In this document: one piece after another, positions 11,820 to 23,350 of the stretch | Layout of the letters: the number at the start of each line of letters is the position of its first letter | How positions within the stretch are numbered: the first letter of the stretch is position 1 | DNA from: Rhytidiadelphus loreus | Lineage: Eukaryota; Streptophyta; Bryopsida; Hypnales; Hylocomiaceae | NCBI GenBank assembly: GCA_947034895.1 | Contig: OX344764.1 | Span: 63,035,348 to 63,099,347, forward strand | Direction of reading: 5' to 3' | DNA length: 64,000 nucleotides | Program-made: the position numbers and the translations under genes | The notes under the pieces: model-generated | What the model saw: the letters and a program-made list of their open reading frames with translations, nothing else | Told to the model about the DNA's origin: nothing | Database searches by the model: none

Positions 11820-12640
11820 GCGACCTCTCTTGGAGGAGAACGCGGGTGAGGGCGACCACAGGTAAGGCGACCTCGGGTAGGGGGCGACTTCAGGTGGAAA
11901 TGGGAAGAATTGGCCTCCCAAAGGCCCAAAATTGGCAAATTTGGGCCTTTGGGAGGCTTCTAGGGGCGACTTCGGGTGAGGGCGACTTCTTTCGCAGGAG
12001 AACGCGGGTGAAGGCGACCTCGGGTAGGGGGCGACTTCGGGTGGAAATGGGAAGAATTGGCCTCCCAAAGGCCCAAAATTGGCAAATTTGGGCCTTTGGG
12101 AGGCTTCTAGGGGCGACTTCGGGTGAGGGCGACCTCTTTGGGAGGAGAACGCGGGTGAGGGCGACCTCGGGTAGGGGGCGACTTCGGGTGGAAATGGGAA
12201 GAATTGGCCTCCCAAAGGCCCAAAATTGGCAAATTTGGGCCTTTGGGAGGCTTCTAGGGGCGACTTCGGGTGAGGGCGACCTCTTTGGGAGGAGAACGCG
12301 GGTGAGGGCGACCTCGGGTAGGGGGCGACTTTGGGTGGAAATGGGAAGAATTGGCCTCCCAAAGGCCCAAAATTGGCAAATTTGGGCCTTTGGGAGGCTT
12401 CTAGGGGCGACTTCGGGTGAGGGCGACCTCTTTGGGAGGAGAACGCAGGTGAGGGCGACCACGGGTAGGGCGACCACGGGTAGGGCGACCACGGGTAGGG
12501 CGACCTCGGGTAGGGGGCGACTTCGGGTGGAGATGGGAAGAATTGGCCTCCCAAAGGCCCAAAATTGGCAAATTTGGGCCTTTGGGAGGCTTCTAGGGGC
12601 GACTTCGGGTCTTGGGCGACTTCTTAATTGGAGAAGAATA
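11820..12640. repeat. 147-bp tandem array with five identical long hairpins
   Basis: Landmark GGAAATGGGAAGAATTGG recurs at 11896, 12043, 12190 and 12337 (exactly 147 bp apart) and, as GGAGATGGG, at 12529. The last step is 192 bp because three 15-bp GGGCGACCACGGGTA units are inserted. Every unit contains a perfect inverted repeat with 18-bp arms and a 9-base loop: 11913-11957, 12060-12104, 12207-12251, 12354-12398 and 12546-12590. By eye the hairpin sequence is the same in all five. Because 147 and 15 are multiples of three, long open frames appear on both strands; they are repeat artefacts, not genes. Confidence 0.9.
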
Positions 12641-12750
12641 CGGGTGAAAGGGACCTCTTTTATTGTGCATTTGTGGATGGGGGTGGGAGCCATTGCTTTG
12701 AGGATGTCCTTTTCTTACAATTTCCTGCATAAATAAGAGATTTTAAACAT

Positions 12751-12781
12751 TCTTTTTCTTTTTCTTTTTCTTTTTCTTTTT
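12751..12781. repeat. (CTTTTT)n microsatellite
   Basis: Five uninterrupted CTTTTT units occur just after the 147-bp array. Confidence 0.85.
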
Positions 12782-13209
12782 GAAAGTTTCTTAATAATAT
12801 TTTTTTTTCTTAGACCCTTGATATTTCATATCAATTTCAAAATATATATTTTTTAAATTAGTAAAAATCATTTATTGTTTATTTCCCCTCGATTTCTTTC
12901 ATTACATTGGATTTGTTAATACATATATGACCTAATTTTTAGGAACTCCATTGGGAATGTTTATAGAATTTCTTCTTGATTCCTAGGGTCTTTATAAGGT
13001 GGGGCCTTTTTAAATTTCCCTTGGTTTTTTTAATTTTCCCTAATTTTAATTCAAAAATTGTTATTATTATTTGCAAGTTCTTTCTTGTAATTGTGCATTG
13101 CAAATAATCAATTTGGTTGTTCAATTGAAACGTTTGATGTCATTCAAGAATGAGTGATTATCACTAAAAGGACATTGGCTAACTATATGGATTACTGTTA
13201 AGTGCCTTG

Positions 13210-13646
13210 CTATTATTTTTTAGTCTCCTAAGATTCATTACAGATATTAACCTATTAAGGAAAAGAAGTTGGAGGATATAAAGAATTGTTGGCGGGTGGC
13301 TCTAACGTATGTATGTGGGCTGCAACATTCAGAGAGGACCATAGAGATCATGCAAGAAAATCATAAATATACAATGAAATCCATCTTATATTCTATTAGA
13401 AAAATTGGCCACTTAATGAATATGAATGATATGGAAAAATACGACAATGAAGTATTTGAAAATACATTGATAGTGAGATACTTTGTAAGGAAGTTAGGTG
13501 ACCTTATTGAGCCTAATCTAAAGAAGCAATTAATATGTGGATAGGTGGCAAACTTGCTCATTGATAAACCATGGTTGATGATGCCCCTTAAAGTTGTTTT
13601 CCACACTAATATTTTTGTAATAGGACATGATATTACCAGATTAGTA
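13210..13646 (+). pseudogene. Unidentified broken coding stretch inside the hAT-like element
   Basis: One frame stays open from about 13240 to a TAG at 13542-13544, then continues open to about 13646. Its composition is protein-like (mixed, charged, segments such as KNCWRVALTYVCGLQ and NTLIVRYFVRKLGDL), unlike the low-complexity frames around it. There is no obvious start codon in frame and I do not recognise a family. It may be a decayed transposase segment or a captured gene fragment; it could also be chance. Confidence 0.25.
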
Positions 13647-14409
13647 TAAATAGAAACGTAGGTCACATTGCATGCATTTAACTTTTGAAGAGCAATGTAA
13701 ATATATTAACGACTTTTATACTATGTGACATTTAAAAAAATGAATTGAATATTCTAAATGCAAAGTGCAAAAGTTATTGTATAGAATTTCAAATTTCAAT
13801 TCTCTTGTGCAAATATTTTGTAATTTTTGTCAAACAATTAATTATAGTTTATTTGCTTCTAAACTATTATGTGAGAAATTTTACAAAAATGAAGTTGAAT
13901 TTTAACCCATAGAAGACCAAGAGTTCTTAAGGAATTCTCATCTCGGTTCACATAATGCTTAGAGTTTCAATTCTCATCGTGATTTTTTTGAAACTTTCTT
14001 TGAAGATAGAAGAATATATCATCTTTGTAGGAATGTAGCATTTTTTCAATTAGTGTTTGAAAGAAAAAGTTATGCCACCCTAAAGCCAAAAATGGAGGTC
14101 AGTGGACACCTCAAATATTATATTTTTGTCTACATGTGAAGCTTTGATTCATTGTAATTGGACTAGTAATGCAAAAGTTATGGACAATCTTGTTTTTTGG
14201 ACAAACTTAGCATTTTCTTGAAAACAAAACTTAGAGGGTTCATTTTTTAATGCAATTTTAACAATTTTTCTAAAAATTTATTTGACAAGGTTAAATTTGC
14301 TCACTAGAACAATCTCATCATTGGAATAATTGCATTTCAATTCCATCTTAGAACTCTTAACAATTTAATTTTTTTTTCAATCTTGGACCTACTTCTACTT
14401 TAAATTTTT

Positions 14410-14941
14410 TTAACCCCTAAAGGACCAAGGCCTTTTTCTTGCCAAAAAACATTCAAAATTGCCATTTCTATTGCAAAGAGTAAAAAATTTGGAAATTGTT
14501 TCTTTTGCACATCTAATCGTCTAACTATAGGATCTATACATAATTAGTATAAAAATGTGTGGAATAAATTTCAGAAATAAATCTTGCAAGTTATTTTTTG
14601 AAGAAGATTCTTAGATTGCTAGAAAAACAAGATTGTCTATAATTTTCACACCACTTATCCAAATGAAATGAATCAAAGCTTTCCGTTGAGAAAAAAATAT
14701 AATATATGAGGAAAAAAAATTAAAATTTTTGAATTTTTTTTTGTTGCCTTTGTTTTGAACTTATTTGGGCACAACTTTTGTTCCTAGGCACCACTCGAGA
14801 AAACATTATATTTCCTCAAAGATAATTAGTTTTTCTATCTTTAAAAAAAGTTTCAAAAAATTATGACAAAAAATGAGACTGTAGGTACATGCCCAAAATC
14901 CAATTTGTCAACCAAAGGGACGATGGTCTTTTAGGGATTAA
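14410..14941. mobile_element. TTAA-bounded nonautonomous element, copy 2 (nested in hAT)
   Basis: The left end reads TTAACCCCTAAAGGACC; the right end, inverted, reads TTAATCCCTAAAAGACC. The outer TTAA and the C-rich inverted repeat match copies 1, 4 and 5. No coding capacity. It sits inside the 8798-15527 element, so it inserted after, or was carried with, that element. Confidence 0.65.
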
Positions 14942-15293
14942 AGAATGCAAATCAAGTGCTTTTATTAGTGAATATTTTTCCCTAGACTTTCAACTTATTT
15001 ATTCAACGTATGTGTCTTTTAATTCAAAGTATGTAGTGCAAAAAATTTCCACAAATGACAGTCAAAGTCAACTGAAATTGCAGGTCACAGTTCAGAATTT
15101 TTTTCCAACTTTGATTGTTAATATCTTCCAATCTATACGGTCAAACTTCATGAAATTTTTACCACGTGATCTTAGACAAGTGAAGTACAAGATCTTACGG
15201 TTAGATTCTTAAAAAAAAAATTAAAAATCTATTTTTTTGGATGAATGCAGCAAAAGTGGCAGTTTTGAACTGTAGTACAGAATTTGACCCTAA

Positions 15294-15355
15294 CCGCACT
15301 CGCCCCTACCCGCGGTCGCCCTCTACCCGTAGTTGCCCCCACCCGAAGTCGCCCT
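15294..15355. repeat. Inverted short copy of the GGGCGAC minisatellite
   Basis: On the minus strand this reads as GGGCGACTTCGGGTGGGGGC-type units, the same vocabulary as 8990-9210 and 11820-12640. GC-rich minisatellite blocks thus lie near both ends of the hAT-like element in opposite orientation. Confidence 0.65.
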
Positions 15356-15527
15356 AAATTTGTGACGTGGCTGCCACATGGCAATCAAGTAAGCCTAGGT
15401 AAATGGGGGGTAAATTCTGAAAAAGTCAAAGGGTAAAGTTGACTCTATTAGACGGACGGGACCCTCTACTAGACGTCTTCGACGTCAAGTTTGTCAAGTT
15501 GTCGAGTTGTCCGGGTAGACAACCCTG

Positions 15528-16640
15528 CCTACCTAGTAATTGACACCTACGAGGGCTTGTGTGAGGAGGAAAAGTCTAATTTCTTACCCTAGCGCAAAGG
15601 TCTATAATTAAGTTGGTCAATTCTCCTCTCTTACCATTGTAAGTCACGCAAAAGATCCAACCAATTGGTTGAAATATCCCTTAGTAACAGCTTTGCATTT
15701 ACAAAAGAAGGGCTCTGTATTTCCCTTAGCTTTCTTTCTTTTCCTTCCGCCTCATCCCCTATACCCATTAATTGGGGTGGTTGGGCACTACCAACTTGTT
15801 TCCATAGTTCTAAATGTGGGCTAACTACCACTTACGTCCCAACCCTCCTTCTTACACATCAATTTATCCTAATGGTGGAAGAGAATTCTTGATATTTCTC
15901 TTCTATCTTTTTAACCCTCCCTATCTAAGCCTCCTTTTCTCTCTCTCCCACTTCAATCTTTGAGATTCAAAGTTGCCCTTATGGAGTTGTTGTTGCGTAG
16001 AAGATTTGAGAGAAAATGTTAAGGGTCCTATGGTTTGGAGGGTGGTGAAGTAGAGGTGTTCTCTTGTGTTTGTGACTATTCTAACCCTTACTATGCTACT
16101 TGGCACTCATATTTCCATTTATGCTATTCTATCGTTGTCAATGCTACTCTATTAGTCTATCCTACTTTCCTACTCTTGTCTATGCTACTCTATCCTATTT
16201 TCCTACCCTTGTCTATCCCCTAATTTCTAGCTTTATACTTCCATTCCCCCCCCCCCTTCTATTTTATGTATTGTATGGATGGTCTTAAGGTATTTAGAAA
16301 AACACAAAAATAATGGAAAAAACCCGCAAGAACTACTAAAAGCCTGGTTGTTGGAAGCCCGATCTGGATGGGTAACTGTAGTAATTATTTTCACTTGGGA
16401 ACAAAAACCCAAGGAATAACCTAGTGGTGGTTCTTTAGTCTGGGGAAAGGTCAAGTAGTCTATCGTTTTGTATCTAAGGTCACTTTTACATAGGATTATC
16501 TCTCCATTCTATAAATCAATGTATAAAGATTCTTTATAAATGTGTTTGTGTGTAGTATGATTGTATTCACTGTCCTGACCTATACGAATCACAGTCCATA
16601 ACCCATAAAAATATCTATAAACTTACGGTCACAGTCTTGT
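15528..16640. other. Non-coding sequence flanking the hAT insertion
   Basis: This starts with the right 8-bp target copy and continues the pre-insertion sequence. A pyrimidine-rich stretch with short TATCCTACT-type repeats lies at 16130-16260 and ends in a C10 run near 16247-16256. No gene is recognised. Confidence 0.5.
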
Positions 16641-16655
16641 ACTAGAATTTCTAAT

Positions 16656-18990
16656 GTCAAATAGTCCAAGGTATGTCAATTTGTCATGGCTCCTGTTCTA
16701 TCGACTTAATCACATACACAGTACATATATAGATATATTTTTGGTGTATATAAACACCTTTGTGTATTTCTTTAATTACTTCTTCATATTTAATTCATTG
16801 TCAATTGGTCCTGTCACTGTTTACTTTAATCTAATTACTACTTATGCAGAGATGCAATTATCAAAGTCTGTAATTGTCAAATTGTCTCAGTATGCAAAGT
16901 ATGCAAAGGTTGAGAGTTTGTCCATTAATCATAGGACAGGTCAAATAGTCTTGTCGATTCTTCTTTTGAACTCTTAGTTCACAGTATGTCAATTAGACCA
17001 AGTTTCACAGTGCTCATTTGCTATTGAATCAACCTCCTATTTGCTACTTTGTCAAATAGTCCTTTGTCAATTGGTCTTGCTATACTAATGCATAATTGAG
17101 TGTATAGTTTCCGACAGATGGTTAATTCGTCCAAGATTTCACACGAACAATTTTAATAAGGCTACTGCTAAATGGTCAAATAGTCATGTGTCAAATAGAC
17201 TGCTTATGGTAACACCACAGGCAAACGTATGTGCGATGGTAGTCAATTTGGCCAATTTCCCACACAAGGTTAGTACACAAATTACATACAAAGATTTCAT
17301 ACATGAAAATTTGTCAATTTGGTCAAATTCACATGTCAATCTACAATGAGGAGCACAAATAGATTCTATCTATAACATGCAATTGAGCTCCTTACACCTG
17401 CACTTGGTGTTCTCACACAACTTGGTCAATTAGTCCTCTCAACTTAATCACCATACACAGACCATTAGTCTTACATTAATTTCCATTAACTGTAAATTAT
17501 CTTAATACAATCTCTCCAGACCATTTGACTACAACGACAACCAAACATACATATTTATAGAAATGACTAATAGACTTCAAAACATGTGCTGTTTATACCA
17601 TTTGACTATTAGTCCAACAACCAGGGTCACACACTACCAATCACTGGCTTAGTTTATTTGTCATAACTTTAACATCAATTCCTGGTTATTTAATGCTCAC
17701 TAATCTTTTTATTTATGTGTCTCATAACACAATCACATAATGCAAATATATTTCATTTACTGTCTAATTGACTTAGACACAAATAATCTTCATAACTGAC
17801 TATTAGACTTACCCATAAATCTGGATAACCAATCACTGGTATCCAGAAACTTAGCCTTTGTCCAATAGACTTCAAATTTAAATAGAGCTGATCTTAACGC
17901 TTACTACAGGTTATTATCAACCACTGCTTAATTGACCTTACTAATGATTTTGCCATACCTTGGCTCAGTTAAATTGTCATACTTAGCACCAATCCCTGGT
18001 TGCTAATATTTGAGAATTTATTGTCTATTTGACCAAAGCATAACATAATCCAATCACTGGTTATATGCTTTACTAAATAAGTTCTTTGACAATTTGACTC
18101 TCTTCAAAGACTTAGTTTGCCAATCACTGGCTCAAACTTAATTCTTAATTTTTAATCTCATGATATATCTCCACCTCATAATTAAGGAAACAGACCTATG
18201 ACAAATCGACAACTAAACCAAACATAGCACTTCAATTACAAAAGAGTTAGTTAGTCACACTTACCGTCAATTTGTCTTCTGCTTTTCCCCACAATCGCAG
18301 CTCCAGTCGAGTAGTCTTTCCGCTCCATCCGCAGACAATTTGTCCTCGATCTGCTCTCCTGCCTTGGTCAGCTCCAGCGAGTTGTCCTCCAGTCTCAACT
18401 ATGGACCAATTGTCCTCGCCCAGCTCTCACAGATACGGTCAAATTGTCCCTCCTAGTTCTCACTGAACTTCGATCTATACTCGATCAATAAAGCCACTCA
18501 CTGGCACATAAGACAATTTGAACTATTTGCACAAACATACAAGATCAATTGACAGGCTCTCTCTCTTCTGCACAATTGACTTACAAAGTAGGAAACTCAA
18601 GAAACACCGCCAATCCCTGGCTAAGAAAATACAGAACACAACAAGGACAAAGCCAATCACTGGCTACACCGAGCATAAGACAAATAGACAAAATTTCTGC
18701 ATTAAAGCTTGAAGGAATACACAAGTATAAAAATCGGCAATGCAATCACTGCAAGCCTGAGAGAGAGCTGAAATTCAGCAGTCGATTAGTCTTTGTACTC
18801 TTTCTTGGCTGTAACCACTTACACTAACTGCTTGGTCTATTAGTCCTTAATTGATTGTAACTAACCGTTAACGGGTTGTCTAATAGTCATTTCGGTAACC
18901 ACATGTCTATTTGTCCCAGTTCACACTCTGTCCTAGTTCTCGATTAATCTTTACTTGTCTAATTGTCTCTTTTTCAAAAAGTATAAAAGA
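16656..18990. repeat. Field of two recurring short motifs (GTCAAWTDGWC and CCAATCMCTGG)
   Basis: An 11-base motif of the form GTCAA(A/T)T(A/T/G)G(T/A)C recurs at 16656, 16675, 16800, 16876, 16940, 16988, 17051, 17066, 17175, 17190 and 17425. Many looser forms (GACTATTAGAC, CAATTTGTC) follow on both strands as far as about 18990. A second motif, CCAATC(A/C)CTGG, occurs at 17637, 17829, 17989, 18050, 18120, 18610 and 18653. The spacing is irregular, so this is not a tandem repeat. Dense, irregular short motifs are typical of subterminal transposase-binding regions. The small CACTA-type MITE at 36134-36262 carries GTCAATTTGGAC and GTCAATTAGGAC, close to the first motif. I cannot find the termini of an enclosing element. 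Confidence 0.7.
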
Positions 18991-19014
18991 AAAAGAAAAA
19001 TTCTATCTACAGTA

Positions 19015-19160
19015 ACCTAGCTACCGCAAAGCCCAGCTGGTAGGGTGCTGGTTGGTTGCAAAGCTCGGCTAGCTAGATGCCCGACTAGCTGCAAAATCCG
19101 CTTGCTGGGTGTCTGGCTGGTTGCAAAGCCCAACTGGTTGGTGACCCTAGTTGGCTGTAA
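19015..19160. repeat. Degenerate GCAAAGCCCAGCTGGT repeats
   Basis: About four units of roughly 36 bp contain GCAAAGCYC, GCTGGTTG or GCTAGC, and GGGTGYCTGG. The block directly follows the motif field and is non-coding. Confidence 0.55.
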
Positions 19161-21479
19161 AAGAGAAAAAATGAATATAGCCAAAAACACAAAAAGGAAG
19201 TGAGGAAAAAGTGGGACAAGATACCTTTTCCACCCCCACTCTTTGGTATTGTCTACTTTTAGACACTAAACTTTGACTTGTCTCCAATACGTTTTGAAGA
19301 CTAAACTTTGGAGTGAACTCCTTAGATAAACCCAAGTCAAGTTGTTAGGTTGGTTTTAACACCAAATCTAGGACACTTTCTTGATCCCTAGTGTTCAGAG
19401 CTCTACCGTTTGAAAGTTTAATACACAATCTAGGTCTTGGACTAGTTAAGGAAGGTAGAGTCTTGTCACCCCATTCTTTTCCTAACTAAGGAAGACTAGA
19501 CATGACACAACATATAAGATTTTGGATAGTCACAAGGACGAAAGTAATGAAGTGGTTAGTAGCAAGTAGTTAATACAAAGGTTGTAAGGAGAAATAAAGG
19601 ACTAGAGGCCCCCCAAAGCAACATTGCCAAGATACAATGGGGGTTAAGCTCTAGAATTAGTACAACGTGAAGACTCAAAGAAACAAAGGCAAATGACCAA
19701 TTGAACACAACACTCGTAGCGTGAAAAAAATAGACACTCAACCCAAAGTGACAACAAAGTGTGGAGGGACACCTAGAGTCCTCTACACTCTTCAAAGACG
19801 ACAACAATGGCTCAAAAAGGAGCCTAAAAACATTGTTCAAGGATTTTGGCCTAAAGGGCCAAAATCTTCAATACAAAATAGACCTAACGTACCCAAGTAC
19901 AAAAAAGGGGGTGCTTTGAGAGGAAGAAGGATGCCCTTTTATACTCTTCCGGGGCACCCTCCTCCCTTCTTTCTAACCTAGGTAATCCTATCACTTTAGA
20001 TTTTCATCTTTATCTTTTAGGATTTTCACCTCATTAGGATTTTTACGTTAGTCCTAATCTCTAATTTTATTTGGTTCAACTATAAATAAAAAATAGGTTG
20101 CGCAATTGTCTTCAAAAGTCCATTTTTAGTTTAAGGCGCTCCCTACCCATGTTTCTCTCGCAAAAAACTCATCAACAACTAGCACTAGCTAGAATTAGTA
20201 AAAGGTAAAAACTTTAACTTTCGGAGGCTACCTTTTCTGACAACGGGGACTAGCTTGGGTTGTCGAGGGGGCTCTAGGGAGTAAAAAAATACTCTTTGTT
20301 AATTTCGTTCCGACTTCGTGTGCTCCAAGGGCACCGATCAACTCCATGTAAATCTCGCCGTATTTGATATTTGAAGGAATGTTGGTGATGTGGACACTTT
20401 TTACTATTAAAACATTTTGAAACTTGTCATGGTGCATTATTAACATAAAATAAGCTAACCTAATTTTTAGTGAGATTTTACCGCAACCCGGGAATTTTCT
20501 ATGAATTTTTTCTTGTAGGTTTAAATGGTTGACCATCTGGAAAGAGTATCTCTACAAGTTAGAAACTTCTAAAACTTCTTGGAAAACCTCTCATAGAGTT
20601 TTCCAAGAGGTGTGCTAAGTCTTGTGTTGGTTTTGCGCACGATTAGCACGAAGGTAAAATCGGTCTTCCTTGATTTTCCTCCAATCAGAGAATCTTTTAC
20701 ATGCCACGGAATCTTAGCAAATGGATTTCACTTTTGACTTCCTGGCATGCTTCCAATCCTAGAGCACTATCTGGTGGCCACAGATTTTTCTGTTGGCCTA
20801 TCTTAAGAAAGTGACTCTTGCATACTAACAATTGGAGTTTCTAATATTTTGTCGATGGGATGAGGAAATTGAAACCTATCTTTGGAGATTTACGTAGGGA
20901 TCTCTCCATCTCTCCTTGAACCAATTTAGCCAAGCATAGTCACATGCACTAAATTTTAGGCTATTTTGGGTAAATTTTCTACAAGCCTACTAATTTCCAC
21001 TACTTCATGGTTCTAACCTACGTACAAGGGATTTTTGGGGTCATTCTAGAGGTAGAAGTCTATTTATGACCAAAAATTATTCTAGCATGTGACATGCCAA
21101 TTTTGGTTCTACACTCTTTTGGGGGCTTTTTGTATAATATTATGACTTAAATTGCAATAATCTAAAAAAAACTATGAGTCTCAAGTGACAAATTGAGAGC
21201 TTATAAGCTCCAAATGAACAGATAATCTAGGTATGGAGCAACACTCATCCTTTCCCAAGTAAAAATTGCACAAGATTTGTAGAAAGAATAGTAGTCTACA
21301 CAATTCAAGTGGTTGGAGTTTAGGGTTGAGGTGGACAAACTTTATTGCAAAGTCTATATAGAGAAGGGAGGCCACTCGGTCCACGCTAAAGAAGGATCTA
21401 AAAATTTCAAAGTTAGTGCCTTCCTAAACCGTGCTCAATCAAATAAGCACTTATAAGCTGCTTTCTTGGGCATCCCATA
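19161..21479. other. Dispersed-repeat remnant, no gene
   Basis: No gene is recognised. The section 20340-20535 is an old relative of 3610-3780. Short frames here have no family resemblance. Confidence 0.4.
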
Positions 21480-23350
21480 GTAGGGGGAAATTATAGAAAA
21501 GCTTATTTTGAACATCCAATGTGCTTGTAATGAAGCACTACAAATCCTATTTCAAATTCCATACTTCATAGGGAAGTAGTCCCTCTTTTATTCCAAATTT
21601 CTTGTATTGTATAAATTGTTGTTGTTAGTGAAAGCTCTTATCACAACTAGTATATATCAGGACAAAAAAGCTTGTATTGGAATTCACAACTCTTTGTTTT
21701 TTGACATTATGATTGACGAATCCACTAACATTAGTGTCATAGGATATCTTGTAGTTCTTGCAACGATTGTTGAGGAAGGTTTGCCCGTAACCTTGTTTTT
21801 AGGCCTGTTGCAGATAGAAGGCGGCAAAAAAGACAATACTGTCATTTTCGACACTCTCATATTTCATCTATCAAATTGGAGGTTGGGTTTGTGCAAATTC
21901 ATGACATTCGGTAGTGATAAAGCAAGCACCATGGTTGGTTCCTAGGGCGGTGTTGCAACCCAAATCAATAATCAAGTAAACTCATTCTTATTGAGTTTTC
22001 ATTGCAAAACTCATTGTACAAACCTTGCCACCCTAGATGCTACAAAAGCATTAGCCAGCAAGGTTTTATCAAATGAAGTATATTATTTACTTAATTATAT
22101 TTCTTCTTTCTTCAACAATTCGAGTATGATTATGGAAGCTTGCTCTCACGGCCTTGTAGAAAGAATTGTTTGATGCCAAAAAAAACATAAAGCGGTATTA
22201 TATGAACTATTGGCTTATCAAGTAGTTATTTGCTTGTGAAAGTATTATTCTTTTCAAAGATGTGGATGGCAAAGAGACAAGGAGTGAACTTAGGCAATGT
22301 CTATGATGAAAAATTGTGTTAGTTCAAGTTCATTTACATCTTATATTTTTTAGCTGACATTCTCCATTCATTGGCCATGTTGTCCAAAGTCTTCCAAATC
22401 AAGTTTGTTGATGTCACAACCATTGGCAATATAGTTTGTAGTAAGCTTGTTCAAATTTGTATGTTGTTTATTGTGAAATTTTTTGACTTGAACGTAGACA
22501 CTGGTTTTGACATCTTACCGGAATATGGTCCTCATAAGGATTACTTAAAGAGGTTGCAATTTGAGGTAAGGGGGAAGATGTTTCACAACTTTTAAATGCA
22601 ATGGTCCAATTAAGATGGGTACCAACTTGGAAGAGGCACTGGCATTTCAAAAGTCCTTTGCAAAGGCTATTTGTGTAGGTTTGGATGCATGGTTCAAAGA
22701 TAACAATGTAGTTTCTTGTTTCAAAATTTTGAATCCTACTAACATGCCTTCAAGGCAAGTGGGCTTGTAGAATTGGTGTATTACTAAATTAGAGACTCTT
22801 TTGGCCCATTATAGGATAGATCACTTGCATGTAGGTTTCTCTCTCCCTCATCTTATCTACGTGGCAATCTATAAGTACAAGTTTTGGTCCTTTAAACTCC
22901 AATGTACCAAAGAATGGGGGGGGGGGATTTCAAGGACTTATGGGATATGATAACGTGGAATCAAGTTTTGCAAACCTGCTACCCTAATCTCTTTGTTCTT
23001 GTTGAATTAGCTCATCTGCAATATGTTTCTACAACAACTTGTGAGCGTGCTTTCACTACAAAAAACAAGGGTATAAATGACTTGTCCACAATGAATTGCA
23101 AGCACAATAATGACTACAAAATATTTTTTTCAATCATTGTGGACAAGAAATGACTACTATAGTCATTCTAGACAAGTTATGTATATCCTTGTTTTTTTGT
23201 AGTGTTTTAATGTGTAGAATTTAATTAAAATATGAGTGAGGAATAGGTTGGGCGGCAAAAATCTAGAAGCAATGTTGTGAATTGCACTAGAAGGATCAAA
23301 TGAAGAGTTAAACAATATTATTTGTAATGTTATCTTTCTCTGAAAGAACA
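21480..23350 (+). pseudogene. Decayed hAT-superfamily transposase gene
   Basis: The conserved block runs from about 21660, with FFDIMIDESTNIS (the catalytic-core D-x-S/T region of hAT transposases), VTLFLGLLQIE, then FGSDKASTMVGS and HCKTHCTNLA, the usual order of the ribonuclease-H-like core. A second conserved region (about 22350-22420) reads DILHSLAMLSKVFQ. The C-terminal dimerisation segment is visible as ELAHLQYVSTTTCERAF (about 23000-23053), resumes after the 23054-23204 insertion, and ends near RNRLGGKNLEAML..RIALEG. Several stops and frame changes (for example at 21943-21945 and around 22175-22350) show the gene is dead. The type resembles the ZNF862/KIAA1586-like (DUF4371-containing) branch. 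Terminal repeats were not found. It is not related by sequence to the 8798-15527 element as far as I can see. Confidence 0.8.
23054..23204. mobile_element. 151-bp CACTA-type MITE inside the hAT pseudogene
   Basis: It begins CACTACAAAAAACAAGG and ends with the inverse, CCTTGTTTTTTTGTAGTG, flanked by a 3-bp direct repeat TTT (23051-23053 and 23205-23207). Inside, CTTGTCCACAATGA on the left pairs with TCATTGTGGACAAG on the right, so the whole unit can fold back. It interrupts the codons following the conserved CERAF of the hAT transposase. Confidence 0.85.

Larger units (their letters stand above)
8798..15527. mobile_element. 6.73-kb hAT-like element, 8-bp target duplication
   Basis: Both ends read CAGGGTTGTCT inward (left from 8798, right as the inverse ending at 15527). 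They are flanked by an exact 8-bp direct repeat CCTACCTA at 8790-8797 and 15528-15535, the standard signature of hAT transposition. The subterminal regions share GACAA and TTGTCGAGTTGTC-type motifs and TCTAATAGACG/CTATTAGACG. No hAT transposase is recognisable inside, so it appears nonautonomous although unusually long. It contains GC-rich minisatellites near both ends, a 165-bp AT-rich tandem array, a 147-bp hairpin array, a nested TTAA element (14410-14941) and a broken unidentified coding stretch. Element boundaries are firm; activity cannot be judged. Confidence 0.85.

Noticed and set aside
11799..12736. Long open frames on both strands (up to 296 codons) over the 147-bp array
   Set aside because: The repeat units (147 and 15 bp) are multiples of three, so any stop-free unit stays open on several frames. 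The products are pure repeats.
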